Assembly (NCBI RefSeq): GCF_011075055.1
Contig: NC_058148.1
Location: 15,431,969 to 15,495,968, forward strand
Direction: 5' to 3'
Length of the DNA: 64,000 nt
DNA from: Mangifera indica
Lineage: Eukaryota > Streptophyta > Magnoliopsida > Sapindales > Anacardiaceae
Shown here in pieces: positions 1 to 11,715 of the stretch (positions within the stretch are counted from its first letter, which is position 1; the number at the start of each line of letters is the position of its first letter). The notes below the pieces were generated by a model. That model was not told the DNA's origin. It did no database searches and saw only the letters and a list, made by a program, of their open reading frames with translations. Both the position numbers and the translations under genes were made by a program.

Positions 1-1
1 G

Positions 2-667
2 AAGGAACACAAGACTTGCGAGGAGCTATTCAATATGAAGCATAATGAACTACTAGGGAAAGCACGAGAATGGACAAAAGAAACTTCCCAGTCTTGTTCT
101 GCAGTGGCTGGTCTCGCTGCTACAGTGGTCTTCGCGGCTGCCTACACTGTACCTGGAGGTTCCAATGAGAAAGGGTATCCAATTTTCCTGAACAGCAGTC
201 TCTTCTTGCTTGTTGCAGTCATGGACGTTATTGCTTTGGCCTGCTCCTTGACCTCCGTTGTAATGTTCTTATCTGCACTGACATCGCCTTATACGTATGA
301 TGAATTCCTCTTTGAACTGCCTAGAAAACTCACAATAGGCTTCTCCTTGCTCTTCATTTCGTTGGCTACAACAATGATTGCATTCTCAGCTTCATTATTG
401 CTCACGATTCGTTTAGAAAAGCCACATTGGACCACTACTCTCATTTACACTGCTGCATTTTTCCCTGTCAGCATATTTGCACTCATGAATTTTCCTATGT
501 ATGCTGCATTTCAGAAAACTTTGTTCAAGTTGTATCCTAGATTGTCTAAGAGTCGGTGTCTCACAAAGCCTTCACTGCTTAAGAAGCCAGGTTCCAATGT
601 AGATCAACCAGCTCCTAATAATCCAGTCGCATACGGAGCAGCTTCAGGACGACGGTCAAATGTCTAA
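2..667 (+). CDS. Ankyrin/PGG-domain membrane protein, 3' exon only (copy A, cut by window edge)
   Basis: This is the last exon of an ankyrin-repeat protein of the ACD6/ITN1-like group, truncated by the left end of the window. Translation in frame 2 gives the PGG domain: a TVPGGSNEKGYP motif near residue 50, followed by about four hydrophobic helices (LFLLVAVMDVIALACSLTSV, LTIGFSLLFISLATTMIAFS, TLIYTAAFFPVSIFALM). It is nearly identical to the last exon of the complete gene at 12267-15028. A length change near 640-660 shifts the tail out of frame, so it ends about 18 residues early relative to copy C. Family members are membrane-anchored ankyrin proteins linked to defence, cell death and salt/ABA responses. 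Whether this copy is functional cannot be judged without the upstream exons. Confidence 0.85.
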   Translation, partial: KEHKTCEELFNMKHNELLGKAREWTKETSQSCSAVAGLAATVVFAAAYTVPGGSNEKGYPIFLNSSLFLLVAVMDVIALACSLTSVVMFLSALTSPYTYDEFLFELPRKLTIGFSLLFISLATTMIAFSASLLLTIRLEKPHWTTTLIYTAAFFPVSIFALMNFPMYAAFQKTLFKLYPRLSKSRCLTKPSLLKKPGSNVDQPAPNNPVAYGAASGRRSNV

Positions 668-1197
668 GAAGAAAGTTAATGATAATAAATCTGAGCTCCC
701 AGTCTGTGAGATGTATTTAAGTTGATGCTGATAAGTCTCTGAGATATTAACTTATGTGCCGTTCTTGTTTATTGATAATAAGTCTAAATCTGTTTTCGTT
801 ATATTGGGTTTCACTGAGTTAGGTGTCAATTAAGAGAGAGCATTTTACCCTGTTCTATATGCAAGTAGTGGGTGTTTTTTAAGAGTCATGTTGAGTTTAT
901 AAATTGTAAACATTTGGTGTATTTTTAGCTTATTTCAGTAAGATTCTTATTTTCTAAGTACCAATTGTCTCCATATATTTATTCCTATCCTGAGATTTTT
1001 ATTGAATTCAATATTAGAGTCTTGTATAATTTCTTCATATATATTCAATTTCTCTTCTCCAATTGAATAATTAATTAGCCGTACCAAAACATACAATTAT
1101 GTTTATGAGTCACTCAAACCCATGTTTTATTCCACGAATCCCAGAGAAGAAGATTGGTATACATCCAAGAGAACCAGAAAATTATAATAATTTGAGT

Positions 1198-1787
1198 TCA
1201 TGGCGTCAATAGAGAGCTTCCTTCCTTGACGAGCTCAAACACACTGCCAGCATCTCCCCTCGAAATACGAAGCTCTTCATTGAGGTATGTCGTTACTAAC
1301 CAAGACTGAGCATTGCTGTTTAAGATTGGGAATTTCAATGGTGGTTGGCTAGAAATGGTCCTTGCAACAGATGAAGCTGTGTCTTGGGCTGAAATGAACA
1401 AGCATTTCATTGGGGAAAGGTCGATCTATTGTCCCAGAGATTCGATGTTGTCTGTAAAACTATGGAGTCTGTTATCTGAGGAGTCCCACTGATGCCTTCT
1501 TCAAACTTGATCTAAACAGAGAGAAATGAAATGGCCAATTAGAGAAGAATCCGAGCCTACAATTCTCAAATGCATTCAGAGATGGAAAAGACCAAACCTG
1601 GACATGCTTGGGACTTCGGACTTCATATTTGGCTACTAATGGGAGTTGTAGCCAATGGCCCAGAAAAACGGATAGAGTTCTGAACGGTGAAGCTCTGTGG
1701 GTCAATTGTCTGTGATATCTCTTCCACTCTCGTAACTGCGATGAACCCCTTGACAATAAGGGGAACAAACAAGAAAATGATGTGTAC
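1198..1787 (-). pseudogene. Fibrillin (PAP) pseudogene, exons 2 and 3 only
   Basis: This is a decayed duplicate of the intact fibrillin gene at 15376-16816. Exon 3 remnant is 1198-1511 and exon 2 remnant is 1598-1787; both keep splice-site positions and end with the family tail EGSSLLTP. Exon 3 carries a small deletion and an in-frame TAG where the intact copy reads GQKIDL. Exon 2 is frameshifted after LLSRGS. Exon 1, which would encode the transit peptide and N-terminus, is absent: similarity to the intact locus stops near 2167, inside intron 1, at the duplication breakpoint. The pair is tail-to-tail with the ankyrin exon at 2-667, exactly as in the intact copy. Confidence 0.9.
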
Positions 1788-2249
1788 CTATATGGCTACA
1801 CGTAAACATAATCCAAAGTTAGTTTCTTAGATAGGGCTAAATTCAATCTAAATCAAGCCTGAACTCAAGTTAAATTCAAATGAAATATAAGATAGTTTTT
1901 GTTTATCAAACCAAAGTTAATGATAATTTAAGTTTGGTATGATCTCTCAGTATGAAACTTGAAACTCAACATAAATTCACGACTTAAATTCATGTCTCAT
2001 ATTAGCCTAATAACAATATAATATAAGTTCGACTCAATCTAAACTAAATCAAACTCAAACTCAACAATTGGATTGGAGCTATGAAAGATTATATGATATA
2101 TCATTCTAAATAAATCAAACATTCAAATCAATTTGAGCACTAGCAATCCACAAAAATATCCAATTTTCACTAAAAATTTGAAATACCCATGTCACCTTAG
2201 TTTAAAATAGGAATTTCGGAATTTTCACTAGCTCGTTTGAATTACAAAT

Positions 2250-3830
2250 TTTAATGGTATTTATTAATGTTGTCATTATTTTTACTGGCGCATAAACAAA
2301 TGCCTATAAACGAGATATTAATTAAAATAAGTAGTCGTTTTCCCACTTAAACATTTTTCGACAACAATTCATACGTTTTACCTTTTTAAGCAAATTGAAT
2401 TTTTCATTCTAAAAATACCCTCATTTAATTTCTCAACGTTTACTATAGTATTTTGCCGATTAATTACTTACGTTTCACTATACGCATTAAGATTAGATTG
2501 AATAAAATCTACAGATTGAAAATGTAAATCTATGAATAAAATTGAAAAACAAAATAAAATCTATGAATAAAATCTATAAATTTATAAAATAATTAAATTT
2601 ATAATTGATTGATATATAAGGAAAATAATGGATATAAACGGTATGTTTTCTCAAAAGGGGTGCGAGAAAGTGTTAAGGGGTGCTGGAAGGGTGCGAGAAT
2701 TCTGAAAGGGGTGCGGGAAGGGGCGTGGGTGTGGGATTTTGGAAAGGGGTGTGGGAATCTGAAAACAGGTGCAGGAATGGGTGTAGGTGTGTGAAAGGGT
2801 GAGGCAAGCATTGCGAGTGTGTGGAAGGGTGCGAAAATTTTTGAAAGGGTGCGAGAATTATAAAAGAGGTGCACGAAAATAACGAACACAAAATGAGTAT
2901 GTAAAAATACAAACGGGTACGTGAAAATATGAAGGGGTGCGTGAAAATATAAATGAGTACGTAAAATATAAAAAGGGTGCAAGAATTATAAAAGAGGTGC
3001 GGAGAAATTATAAAAAGGGTGTGAGAGTTATAATATATATTAATATATATTATAAAGGCTCCCGCACCCCTTTTATAATTATAAAGGGGTGCAGGAGATC
3101 CCCTGCCCCTCGCACCTATGTTGTTTCTTTCGCACCCCTTTTATATTTTTCACACCTTTTTATAATTCTCACACCCATTTTCTATTTTACGCATTCGTTT
3201 GTATTTTCACGCATCTGTTTGTATTTTTACGCACCCGTTTGTATTTTTACATACCCCTTCATATTTTCACGCACTTGTTTGTATTTTTACGTACCTTTTC
3301 ACATTTTCAAGCACCCGTTTGTATTTTTACGCATCCTTTTACATTTTCACAAACTCGTTTATATTTTTAAGCACTCGTTTTGTATTTTCACGTACCCGTT
3401 TGTATTTTTACGCACCCCTTCACATTTGCACGCACCCGTTTGTATTTTTATGCACCCGTTTATATTTTTACGTACTTGTTTTGTATTTTCACGTACTCGT
3501 TTGTGTTTTCACGCACCCCTTTACATTTTCATGCACCATTTTACATTTTCACGCACCTATTTGTATTTTCACGCACCTGTTTGTATTTTCGTCTGAAATA
3601 TAAGCAATTAATTGGTAAAAACCTACGGTAAACGCTAAGAAATTAAATAAGGGGTATTTTTGGAATAAAAAGTATAATTTGCTTAAAAAGATAAAAAGTT
3701 AGAATTGCTGCCGAAAAAAGTTTACATGACAAACCGACTGTCTATTTTAATTAATTTCCCGCCAATAAACACAAAATAGTTGTCACTAAAAATTATACAA
3801 TATAATGACTATTATTTATGATATTTAAAA
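2250..3830. mobile_element. Palindromic (foldback-type) element with long diverged terminal inverted repeats
   Basis: The flanks of the minisatellite array are inverted repeats of each other. Left about 2310-2485 and right about 3595-3765 (reverse complement) share blocks such as TTTTTAAGCAAATT, ATTAATTAAAATA and TTTAATTTCT, with weaker similarity reaching about 2255 and 3830. The left arm has an extra ~150 bp between the inverted repeat and the minisatellite. No transposase ORF is present. I could not define a target-site duplication, so the ends are approximate. Long inverted repeats with a tandem-repeat interior are typical of foldback or Mutator-like non-autonomous elements; the class assignment is inference. 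Confidence 0.6.
2640..3595. repeat. Giant inverted minisatellite: two opposed arrays of a 20-bp unit
   Basis: From 2640 to about 3027 the + strand carries imperfect tandem copies of a purine-rich 20-bp unit (type GGGTGCGTGAAAATATAAA). From about 3056 to 3595 it carries the reverse complement of that unit (type GTTTGTATTTTTACGCACCC), more than 20 copies. The arms meet at a perfect 28-bp AT palindrome at 3028-3055. A transcript across this would fold into a hairpin with arms of roughly 390 bp or more. Open reading frames of up to 219 codons through the arms (repeats of FTHPFVFLRT type, open in all three frames) are artefacts of a repeat lacking stops, not genes. Confidence 0.9.
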
Positions 3831-5196
3831 GGCTAAAAGACTATTTCTCACCAAAGGTCCATTGAAATAACAAGTTTCACATATTAAGTCTAGAAAATTT
3901 AAATACTTACCTATTATCCATTTTTATTAGCCTTTTCCATTAACTTTTAAGTTAAATTAATTATTAATAATAATGATTTATATTATGAATATAATAGTTT
4001 AATATTCAGTTGTTTCTTCTTAATGTAATTATAATTTATATGAATAACAGTTCGATGGTTAATCATTTTCGCTTGAATGTAATATTATGACTTATAGATG
4101 ACTCAATGGCAACTGCGGATGGAGGGATGTATGAGCTCTTGGCGGTTTTGGGTTACAACGTCGTCTTTAGAACGGTGAAAATTGCTCAAAATGGCGAAAG
4201 TCTTCAGGATAAACTAAACTTTCTATATTTGTTAATTGTTGTCATTATTGTATGCCTAAAGAATGGGGCAAATTTTAGAATACCATAATATAAACCATTA
4301 TTATATGCATAATATAAGTCTTATTTTTATTAGGGGGTTTTCCTTTTAGGAATACCAAAATTTTAGAATTGGAAGTTATGGAAATCTACAAGGATTTGGT
4401 GTCTTCATAAGCATTGAACCAAGAACGGGGGCACTTGATTAGTGACACCCTGTTGAAGACTCACCTGCAATTTTTCTGGGTAGATTGTGCTTCTAGAAGG
4501 AAAGTGTAAATAAAAATAGAAATAGAGATAATCGTGCACAATCCAGCATCCTAGCAATTTCGATATGCTATTATCGAAAAGAAAATAAATTGCATTTCAT
4601 GTCAAAATGTAAATAAAAAGAGAGAGATGCGGCGGACAGTCATCATAAATAAATTAAAATAATATGTAATTTAATATATATTAAATTATTGGAATTGTTA
4701 TAAATATAATGAAAAGAACTAGATGAGAAAGAAAATTTGAGATATAGATTGAAATGGAAGAGAAAGGCGTGTATGCAAATTGAGAGGAGAGAAAGAGATT
4801 ATATATTGCCTTTTTCCGGATGAAGAGAAGAAGAATAAAAATTGTGTTACATGAAGAGTGAAGGGAGAGGTATTTATAGACATTTGGCTGCCCCATTAGT
4901 CAAAGAAAATGGTTAAATACAAAACAAATTTCCACGAAGGCAATGATGTAGCTCACCATCAATTTAATGCATTCACACCCAAAATTTTTCCTTTTTCTTC
5001 CCATGTGGTGGGAAAATCCACATTATGCAACAGGAATTTGTTTATTAAATTAATAAGGGCAAATATTTCATTTACTTAAAGTTAATTGGAAAGACTACAA
5101 AAAAATGGATGATGGGTGGGTATTTGGATTTTTCAAACTTAGTGGATAGGAATTTGTCATTTCAACAAACCTTGGGTGGGCACTAGCCGTTTAGCC
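3831..5196. mobile_element. Mutator-like MITE, 1.37 kb, 9-bp TSD with one mismatch
   Basis: The left end reads GGCTAAAAGACTATTTCTCACC and the right end, reverse-complemented, reads GGCTAAACGGCTAGTGCCCACC, giving imperfect terminal inverted repeats of about 25 bp. Flanking 9-mers TATTTAAAA (3822-3830) and TATTTAGAA (5197-5205) differ at one base and look like a target duplication, the size expected for Mutator-like elements. The interior is AT-rich with one 60-codon ORF at 4106-4288 of unknown nature and no transposase. The ends match two other elements in this window (21366-22196 and 57252-57879). It abuts the palindromic element on its left. Confidence 0.75.
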
Positions 5197-5401
5197 TATT
5201 TAGAATTGTCATGAAAGTTAATTGTTTTTTATTTCTTAAATATAATTTATATTAACATTTACCATTGTTAGTAAATCTCAAAAATAATATTGTTTATAAT
5301 GTAATCTAATTAAAATAAATAAATATCTATAGATAATAGAAGAAAATAATTAAACAAATCAATTCATGCTATAACCCCAAAAATTCAAAATAAAAAATAA
5401 A

Positions 5402-5452
<51 letters not shown>

Positions 5453-6150
5453 ACAGTATCAAACATATTAAAATGTGTAACAATCATAAAAACATTGAGG
5501 CTAAGATCTACCGCAAAATTAAAAAAACGAAAAGACTAATCAAGATCAAACAAAAAATCACCAAAAATAAAAATAAAAAGAATTGCAATTAAACCAGTGA
5601 TATATGCAAGAAAATCAATTCATGTTTGATTTAATGTGTAAAAAACAAAAATCAGTATAAAAAAATCCTACAAAACCACAACAACATTAATCCAAGATTA
5701 AAAAGGATAATAAACATAATTTTAAATAACAGAAAAAATCATGACAAAATATCATTTCCAATGGAATAAATTACCTGATTAATAATAGTAAATCAAACTG
5801 TGCTCTTCTTGAAGCAAAATTTTTTCTCCCTTAAAGTAATTGTTCTTGAAAAATCAATAAAGCAATAATTTTCACCTAAAAACAATTTCTCTTGATAAAT
5901 TAAATTAAGATGCTATTTCTATAATTGAATAATAATGATATAAAATGTAGAAATATATGTTAATATATCATTTATAAATTAATATAATAAGAAATTAATT
6001 TTATAGTACCAATTACTATAAATGCCAAAATAAGTTTTGAATTTTTGTTAATTTATGTCGGTAATTATTATAAATATTATAATAAGTTATTATTATTTTT
6101 ATTTCTCATATTTTTTAGTAGTTTCAAAAAAAGTTAATAAATATTATTTT
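5197..6150. other. Intergenic, AT-rich, with CT/TA microsatellite
   Basis: No gene is visible. A dinucleotide run of (CT)n changing to (TA)n lies at about 5405-5453. The rest is low-complexity AT-rich DNA. Confidence 0.6.
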
Positions 6151-6735
6151 TGTTGAAGTGATTCATCACCCTTACTTATACATTTGTGTTCATTGGCTCA
6201 CAAACACGAAGAATAAGTTATAATGTCTTCCTCAATGAATATGTGTTGTTTAAATTTATCTTTATCAGAGACTAAGCATATTGACCAGTTCACAATCAAA
6301 ATATTATATGTTTTAAGCATATAATCTATCACAGTTTAGCTTTTAATTTTTACAACTTAAAACATGTTTCGATGGTTTAAGAACTCATGAACTATCAAGC
6401 CAATATTGTCTTAGTATCTCAAAACAATGTGGGATGGTTATACATACTTAACATGTATCTTGTGTTTTGACAATATAAAATTTATCTTGAAATGTTATAA
6501 CAATACCCAATTTTGGATAAATCTACATAACTATTTATTTCTAATTTATTATATTATAAGTTATTAATCATTTTTTTATCTTTATTATACTTTCATCATG
6601 GTAAAATGAGAATGAATTTTATCTTTATTATAATCTTACCATTAGTATGAATGAGCTTTATGCCTTTATCAATTATTTAAGCAAAACAATGATACTTATC
6701 CATCTTCGTGTACAAGAATATAACCAATCCCTACA

Positions 6736-6742
6736 TATAAAA
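6736..6742 (+). promoter_or_regulatory. TATA box of ankyrin copy B
   Basis: TATAAAA at this position is conserved in the corresponding place upstream of copy C (10574-10580). Both are followed by similar leader sequence (AGAACACA..CACATAGTT type) and then by a splice-donor-like site (6866 in B, 10711 in C). The coding start lies about 1.1 kb downstream, so a leader intron is inferred. Confidence 0.5.
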
Positions 6743-7817
6743 GCACACAACATATAGTTTGTCAGATTTCATAGAACACAAGACATAGTTGTTATTCTCT
6801 TCACTATAACTTTGATTAAGATCTTTCTCTAACAAGTGAAGAACTTCAACCATAAGAGCATTCAAGTGAGGTTGCAAAACTCTCCACTTTGATGTACTCA
6901 TATTTGCAAATTGTTAATATATTTTTTTTAATTCTTTTTTATGAATATATTAAACTATATCAAATTTTATTTTTTTCTTAAAGAAACTAAACTCTCATAT
7001 TTTTTATTGCAAGAATCGAATTTTCAAATATTTTTCTATAGAATAGACCAAAATTTCAATAATTTTTATTGAAGATATGAAACATACACAATTAATATTA
7101 TTTGTTTTGTTTTGTTTCAAAAGCAAGGTAATTAGTTTGATACATTCAAACTTCTTATATATTTATAGGATAACACCATTTAGACGTATCCAATAATAAT
7201 AAACTAATGTATGTTTTTTTTTATTAAAATGACTAAACTTTCAAATTTTTTTATTTAAATAATTAAACTTTTATTTTTTTTTATTAACAAGACTAGACTT
7301 TTTCTATTTTCTATTTAAGATATCAAACTAATCATTTTACTTCCAAAACAAAACAAAATAAATAATACTAATTGCATTTGTTTGTTTTCTTTAATAAGAT
7401 ATACTAACAGTTTAGTTATTTTAATAAAAAAATTTGAAAGTTTAGATTATTTAATAAAAAAATTTGAGTTATTTCAATTAAAAAAGGTGATAGGTTGATA
7501 CCTCAAAATATTACAATAAAATTATATACACTTAATTTTGAATATCTAATTAATATTTAATTTATGTATAATTATACGATTTGATAATTTTAAATTAAAG
7601 ATAAAATATTACCCAATCACATCCTAACAAATTTATTAAAAGGGTGCGCATTAGTATACTCTTTCTTTTCAAACATTAAAGCACTCAAGAGGTGGGCACG
7701 GGTAGTGGCTGATTCTTTGTTGTGTCTAAGACAAATTTTGATGAAATTTTTTAATCTCAACCAGGTTTTCATTTTTATAACTTACCAAAAAATAAAAAGC
7801 TTTTGAACTGAGTCAAG

Positions 7818-10036
7818 ATGGGCGGTAAAATTGATTTTTACGAGCCTTATAGGGCAGCCCTGAACATGATTGGGAATCTCTGATGGACTTGTACCAGAAA
7901 CATAAAAGTTTGCTGTCATATCCTGTGGCGGCCTTCAGGGACAATCCATTTCAATTGGCAGTGCTCAGCAAGAAATAAAAAGAATCGCTTCAATCTACTT
8001 AATATTTCCAAAGAAGATTATATGATAAGGTATGGCTATTTAGAAAATGCGACGGGAACACAACTCTTCATGAGGCTGCAGCCAATGGGAACCTGGAGGC
8101 CGTAGTGGCCTTGGTCAATCTTAGTAGTCAGCTCTTCCCAGAAGAAAATATTAAAGATCAAAAAGAGGATGAGTTCCTGGAGGCTGAGAATATGAAAGGC
8201 GAAACCCAGCTTTTTATTGCTGTTGCATTTGGGAGAATAGTAGTGTTGAAGTTTTTAGCTTCAAAATCATTAGAAACCTAAAAGCAATTTATATTCCAAG
8301 GGGAAAGGAGAGAAGAAGAATATTTTAAGATTAAAGACATTCACCGCCAAGACATAGGCTTTATCAATGTAGAGCCCAAACCTGATGCCTTCAATCAGCT
8401 ATCTGGTGCCATCCAGGGTGAAATATTATTAAAGCCCAAACCTGATGCCTCCAATTAGCCGTCTACTGCCACCCAGGGTGAAATAATATTAGAGCCCAAA
8501 ACTGATGCCTCCAATAAGTTGTCTGGTGCCAGCCGGGGTAAAAAAAATATTAGAGCCCAAGCCTGGCCGAAAGAAAAGCCTGATGCCTCCATTCTGCACG
8601 TTACCGTCACAGGACACCATGTTGCTCTCCGTCTCTGCCCACCTAGCTTCTTTACTTTTGCTTTGAATTGACATATTCAACTGATATTTGATGTGCTAAG
8701 TTCTTTTCAAATTTTCACAGAAACGGCTCTATATATTTACTGAAGAAGGATGAATCGTTAGCAACACCCAAGGACCTAAATGACTGGACCTCTCCTCACC
8801 TACTAGCACCTACTAGCAACCATACCCTCAGCTTTCGAAAGTGGATATCGATGGGGCACACGGATACACGAAGTCTTATATTTCTGTAAGTATATTTTCC
8901 ACCTTTCTATAATTCTATTAAAGATAATGCATGCATAGGGATATGCTAAAAAGACCTTTTGTATACATTTAATTGATTAATTCGTAAAACTTACAAGCCT
9001 TCAAATGAACTCAATCGATCTTGATGTAGATAATGAAAAATCTACTTTCTTCAAATATTTCTAAAGGTAATAGATAAAAATTTCTGTTTGTTATCATAAG
9101 GATTTGCTTTTTTTCTCCCCTCGACACAAATAGGGTAGCCAAAATTATCAGGAAAAATATAAACCTTTAAACAAATCTCATATCATAAATAACTTATATC
9201 ACTATAGAGTTTAAGACAAGATTGATTAAATAATTTATACGCTTCTAAACGGTCAACATATGATTTGGATTGTAAAATAAAAAATAAAATTGCTATCCAT
9301 TGTGTGTATCTAAAGTGAAGAATATCGTGATAATAGAACAGACTTGTAAACTTATTTTTTAACTAACAGAAAACCTTTTGTGTACATCTTATTAATTCTG
9401 AAAACTTAAAGACGTGATAGTCAAATTTTGTATCGTATTCTTAAAACTTATAAGCATTATAGTCAAATTACGTATCGTATTATATACCAAATGTCTAATT
9501 TTTTATATATGTTTTTTAAATAAAATAAAAAACAATAACAAATTATACTCAGTATATCATTATTATGAAAAATATTATAAACACTATTGAAAATTTAAAA
9601 TTTTTTATTCACGCTACCATGTTATCATTTTTGTAAAATAATATATCAATTCGTATTAATAATATACATTATCTCATACTATACATCACAGTATTGTACT
9701 AATACTCAGGGATACTAATAACCATGCTTCCAGGCCTTCCGAAGGGTGATAATCAAAATGTCACTAGTTGTTTGATTGCACGCTTCTCAAACGGTGATAA
9801 TCAAAATGCCACATCTTGTTTGATTTGCATGTTCCACAAGCAATGATAAAGCCACTTGTTCAAAAATTTCCAAAGGTAATAGATACCTGGATACTATGCT
9901 TGGTTAAATATATTCTCTTCATCGCCATCGCTCATTGAGCACAGTTTTTTCTCCTAAAGGGTGGCTCATGTTACTGGAAAAAATCTGTGCACTAGTAAGG
10001 AGTAACATCTTGGAAATAAAGTGAGCATAAATATGT
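7818..10036 (+). pseudogene. Ankyrin/PGG pseudogene, 5' half only (copy B)
   Basis: This region is alignable to exons 1-3 and the first ~60 bp of exon 4 of the intact gene at 12267-15028. The start reads MGGKIDFYEPYRAAL, then a one-base loss relative to copy C throws it into a TGA. Further indels occur near 8045, a TAA follows the VVLKFLASKSLET-like stretch at 8280, and a TAG lies in the 60-bp repeat region (8384-8564). The exon 2-like block is 8722-8886; exon 3 and 4-like pieces lie around 9733 and 9955-10036. Homology ends abruptly at about 10036 and, within about 130 bp, the promoter region of copy C begins. The PGG exon is missing. No product is expected. Confidence 0.9.
8384..8564 (+). 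repeat. Three 60-bp tandem repeats inside pseudogene exon 1
   Basis: Units start with GATGCCT at 8384, 8444 and 8504, in register with the coding repeats of copy C (12867-13046). The second unit carries an in-frame TAG. The repeat therefore predates the split between the two copies. Confidence 0.85.
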
Positions 10037-10570
10037 GCCGTTTAGCTGTATTTTTTCTTTATTCTAATAATTATTGTTGGGATTGACAATCAAGCAACCA
10101 AAAGCATAAGCGAATTAGTTTTGATATCATTTCTAACATAATGTTCTAATAGATCAATCTACTATTAAGGTATTATTCATTTTAAGTATTCAATCTATCA
10201 TATTTTGTTTTTGATCTTTGTAATTAAAAAAACATTTTGACGATTTAGAAGCTCACAAATTATTAAACTAATTTTGTATTAGTATTCTTAAATAATGTAA
10301 AATGTTCATACATACTTAATATCTTTTTTACGATTTACTGATATGAGATTTGTTTTAAGATATTATAATATAAATCAATTTTGAGTAAATCTGAATAACT
10401 ATTTATTTTTAATTTGTTCAATTATAAATTGTCAATCACCTTTTATCTTTATTACATTTTTATCGTGGTAGAATAAGAATGAAATTTATATTTATTATAT
10501 TCTTAGTACTAGTGCCAATGAGCTTTAGCAATATCTACTTAATCTTCATTTAGAAGGATTAAACCACTCT
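10037..10570. other. Copy C upstream region
   Basis: No gene. From about 10160 the sequence is alignable to the region upstream of copy B (from about 6290), so promoter and leader were duplicated along with the gene. Confidence 0.55.
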
Positions 10571-10573
10571 CTA

Positions 10574-10580
10574 TATATAA
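10574..10580 (+). promoter_or_regulatory. TATA box of ankyrin copy C
   Basis: TATATAA aligns with the copy B TATA box. The inferred leader exon runs from about 10610 to 10710 and ends at ACAG|GTATTC. The acceptor CTGCAG at 12251-12259 sits 7 bp before the ATG, giving a leader intron of about 1.55 kb. Confidence 0.5.
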
Positions 10581-11120
10581 GGCACACAAACACATAGCAC
10601 ATCATATTTCGGAGAACACAACACATAGTTTTTTCTTTCTCTTTAATTATAAGTTTGATTAAGATCTTTTTCTAGCTCGTCAAGTATTTCACCCATAAGA
10701 GCATTTACAGGTATTCATATTTATAAATTGTTAATATATTACTAATTCTTTTTTTGAATATATCAAATTTTATTTTTTCTGTTAAAATAAATAATTAAAC
10801 TCTTATGTTTTCCTATTAAAAATATTCAACTTTCAAACCTTTTATAAAAGAAATTAAACTTTTTGTATTTCATATTAAATATACTGATCAAACACAATTA
10901 ATATTATTTGTTTTATTTTGTTTTGGAAGTAAAATAATTAGTTTGATATATTTTATAAGAAATAATGATATTTTAGTCACTTCGATGAAAAAATCTAAGA
11001 GTTTGGGTTTCTCCATATAAAAATTTGAAAGTTTTGTTATTTAAATTAAAAAGAAAAGTTTAATCTTTTTATTTAACAAAATATGATAATTTGGTTCCTT
11101 AAAAAGGTTTAGTCTTGATA

Positions 11121-11139
11121 TAAATAAATAAATAAATAA

Positions 11140-11212
<73 letters not shown>
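11121..11212. repeat. (AAAT)n/(TA)n microsatellite
   Basis: AAAT units at about 11121-11144 run into a (TA)n tract to 11212. It lies in the inferred leader intron of ankyrin copy C and is likely to be length-polymorphic. Confidence 0.95.
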
Positions 11213-11216
<4 letters not shown>

Positions 11217-11354
11217 CGAACATTAAAACATTCAAGCATGCATAGGTAGATGAGCAAGGGTGACGACCTCATTGTCCCATCTAATTTATTGTATATCTAT
11301 AGGATAATATTACTTCTATATTAATATATTAAAATTTATTTTTTGTATTGAAAT

Positions 11355-11715
11355 TAGGGTTGGACTCGAGCCGAGCTAGCTCGAGCTCGAGCTCGGCTCG
11401 GCTCGGTTCGAGCCGGAAATGAGCCAGACTCTGCTCGGCTCGATCGAGCTTGAGCTGGCTCAGATTGGCTCGGTATATTTTTTTAAAAATTTTTTATACA
11501 AAATAATGTCGTTTTGATCCATATATATATACAAAATGGTACCGTTTTGATATGAAAAATGAGTCGAACCGCGCTGAGTGAAAACGAGTCGAACTCGAAA
11601 CGAGCTGAATTCGGCTCGAGTCAAGCTCGAGCCGAACTCAAGCCGGCCATTAAAAAACCAAACCAAGCCCGAACTGGCTGCGAGCCGAGCTCGACTCGAC
11701 TCGAATCCAGCCCTA
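11355..11715. mobile_element. hAT-type MITE with perfect 8-bp TSD
   Basis: The element is bounded by inverted repeats TAGGGTTGGACTCGAG (left) and TAGGGCTGGATTCGAG (right, reverse complement). Perfect 8-bp duplications ATTGAAAT flank it (11347-11354 and 11716-11723). An 8-bp duplication with TAGGG-type ends is the hAT signature. Ends are rich in CGAGCTCGAGC-like self-complementary sequence. No transposase is encoded. It is absent from the equivalent intron of copy B, so it inserted after that duplication or was lost there. Confidence 0.88.

Noticed and set aside
2640..3595. CRISPR-like array
   Set aside because: Units are contiguous without unique spacers, are inverted in the middle, and the DNA is plant nuclear.
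2937..3631. Long open frames (up to 219 codons) with FTHPFVFLRT-type repeats
   Set aside because: They run through a stop-free 20-bp tandem repeat and are open in all three + frames and also on the other strand; no gene signals.
4106..4288. 60-codon ORF MATADGGMYELL
   Set aside because: It lies inside the Mutator-like MITE, is short and has no domain; not called as a gene.
11041..11235. 64-codon minus-strand ORF rich in Ile-Tyr
   Set aside because: It is the translation of the (TA)n microsatellite.
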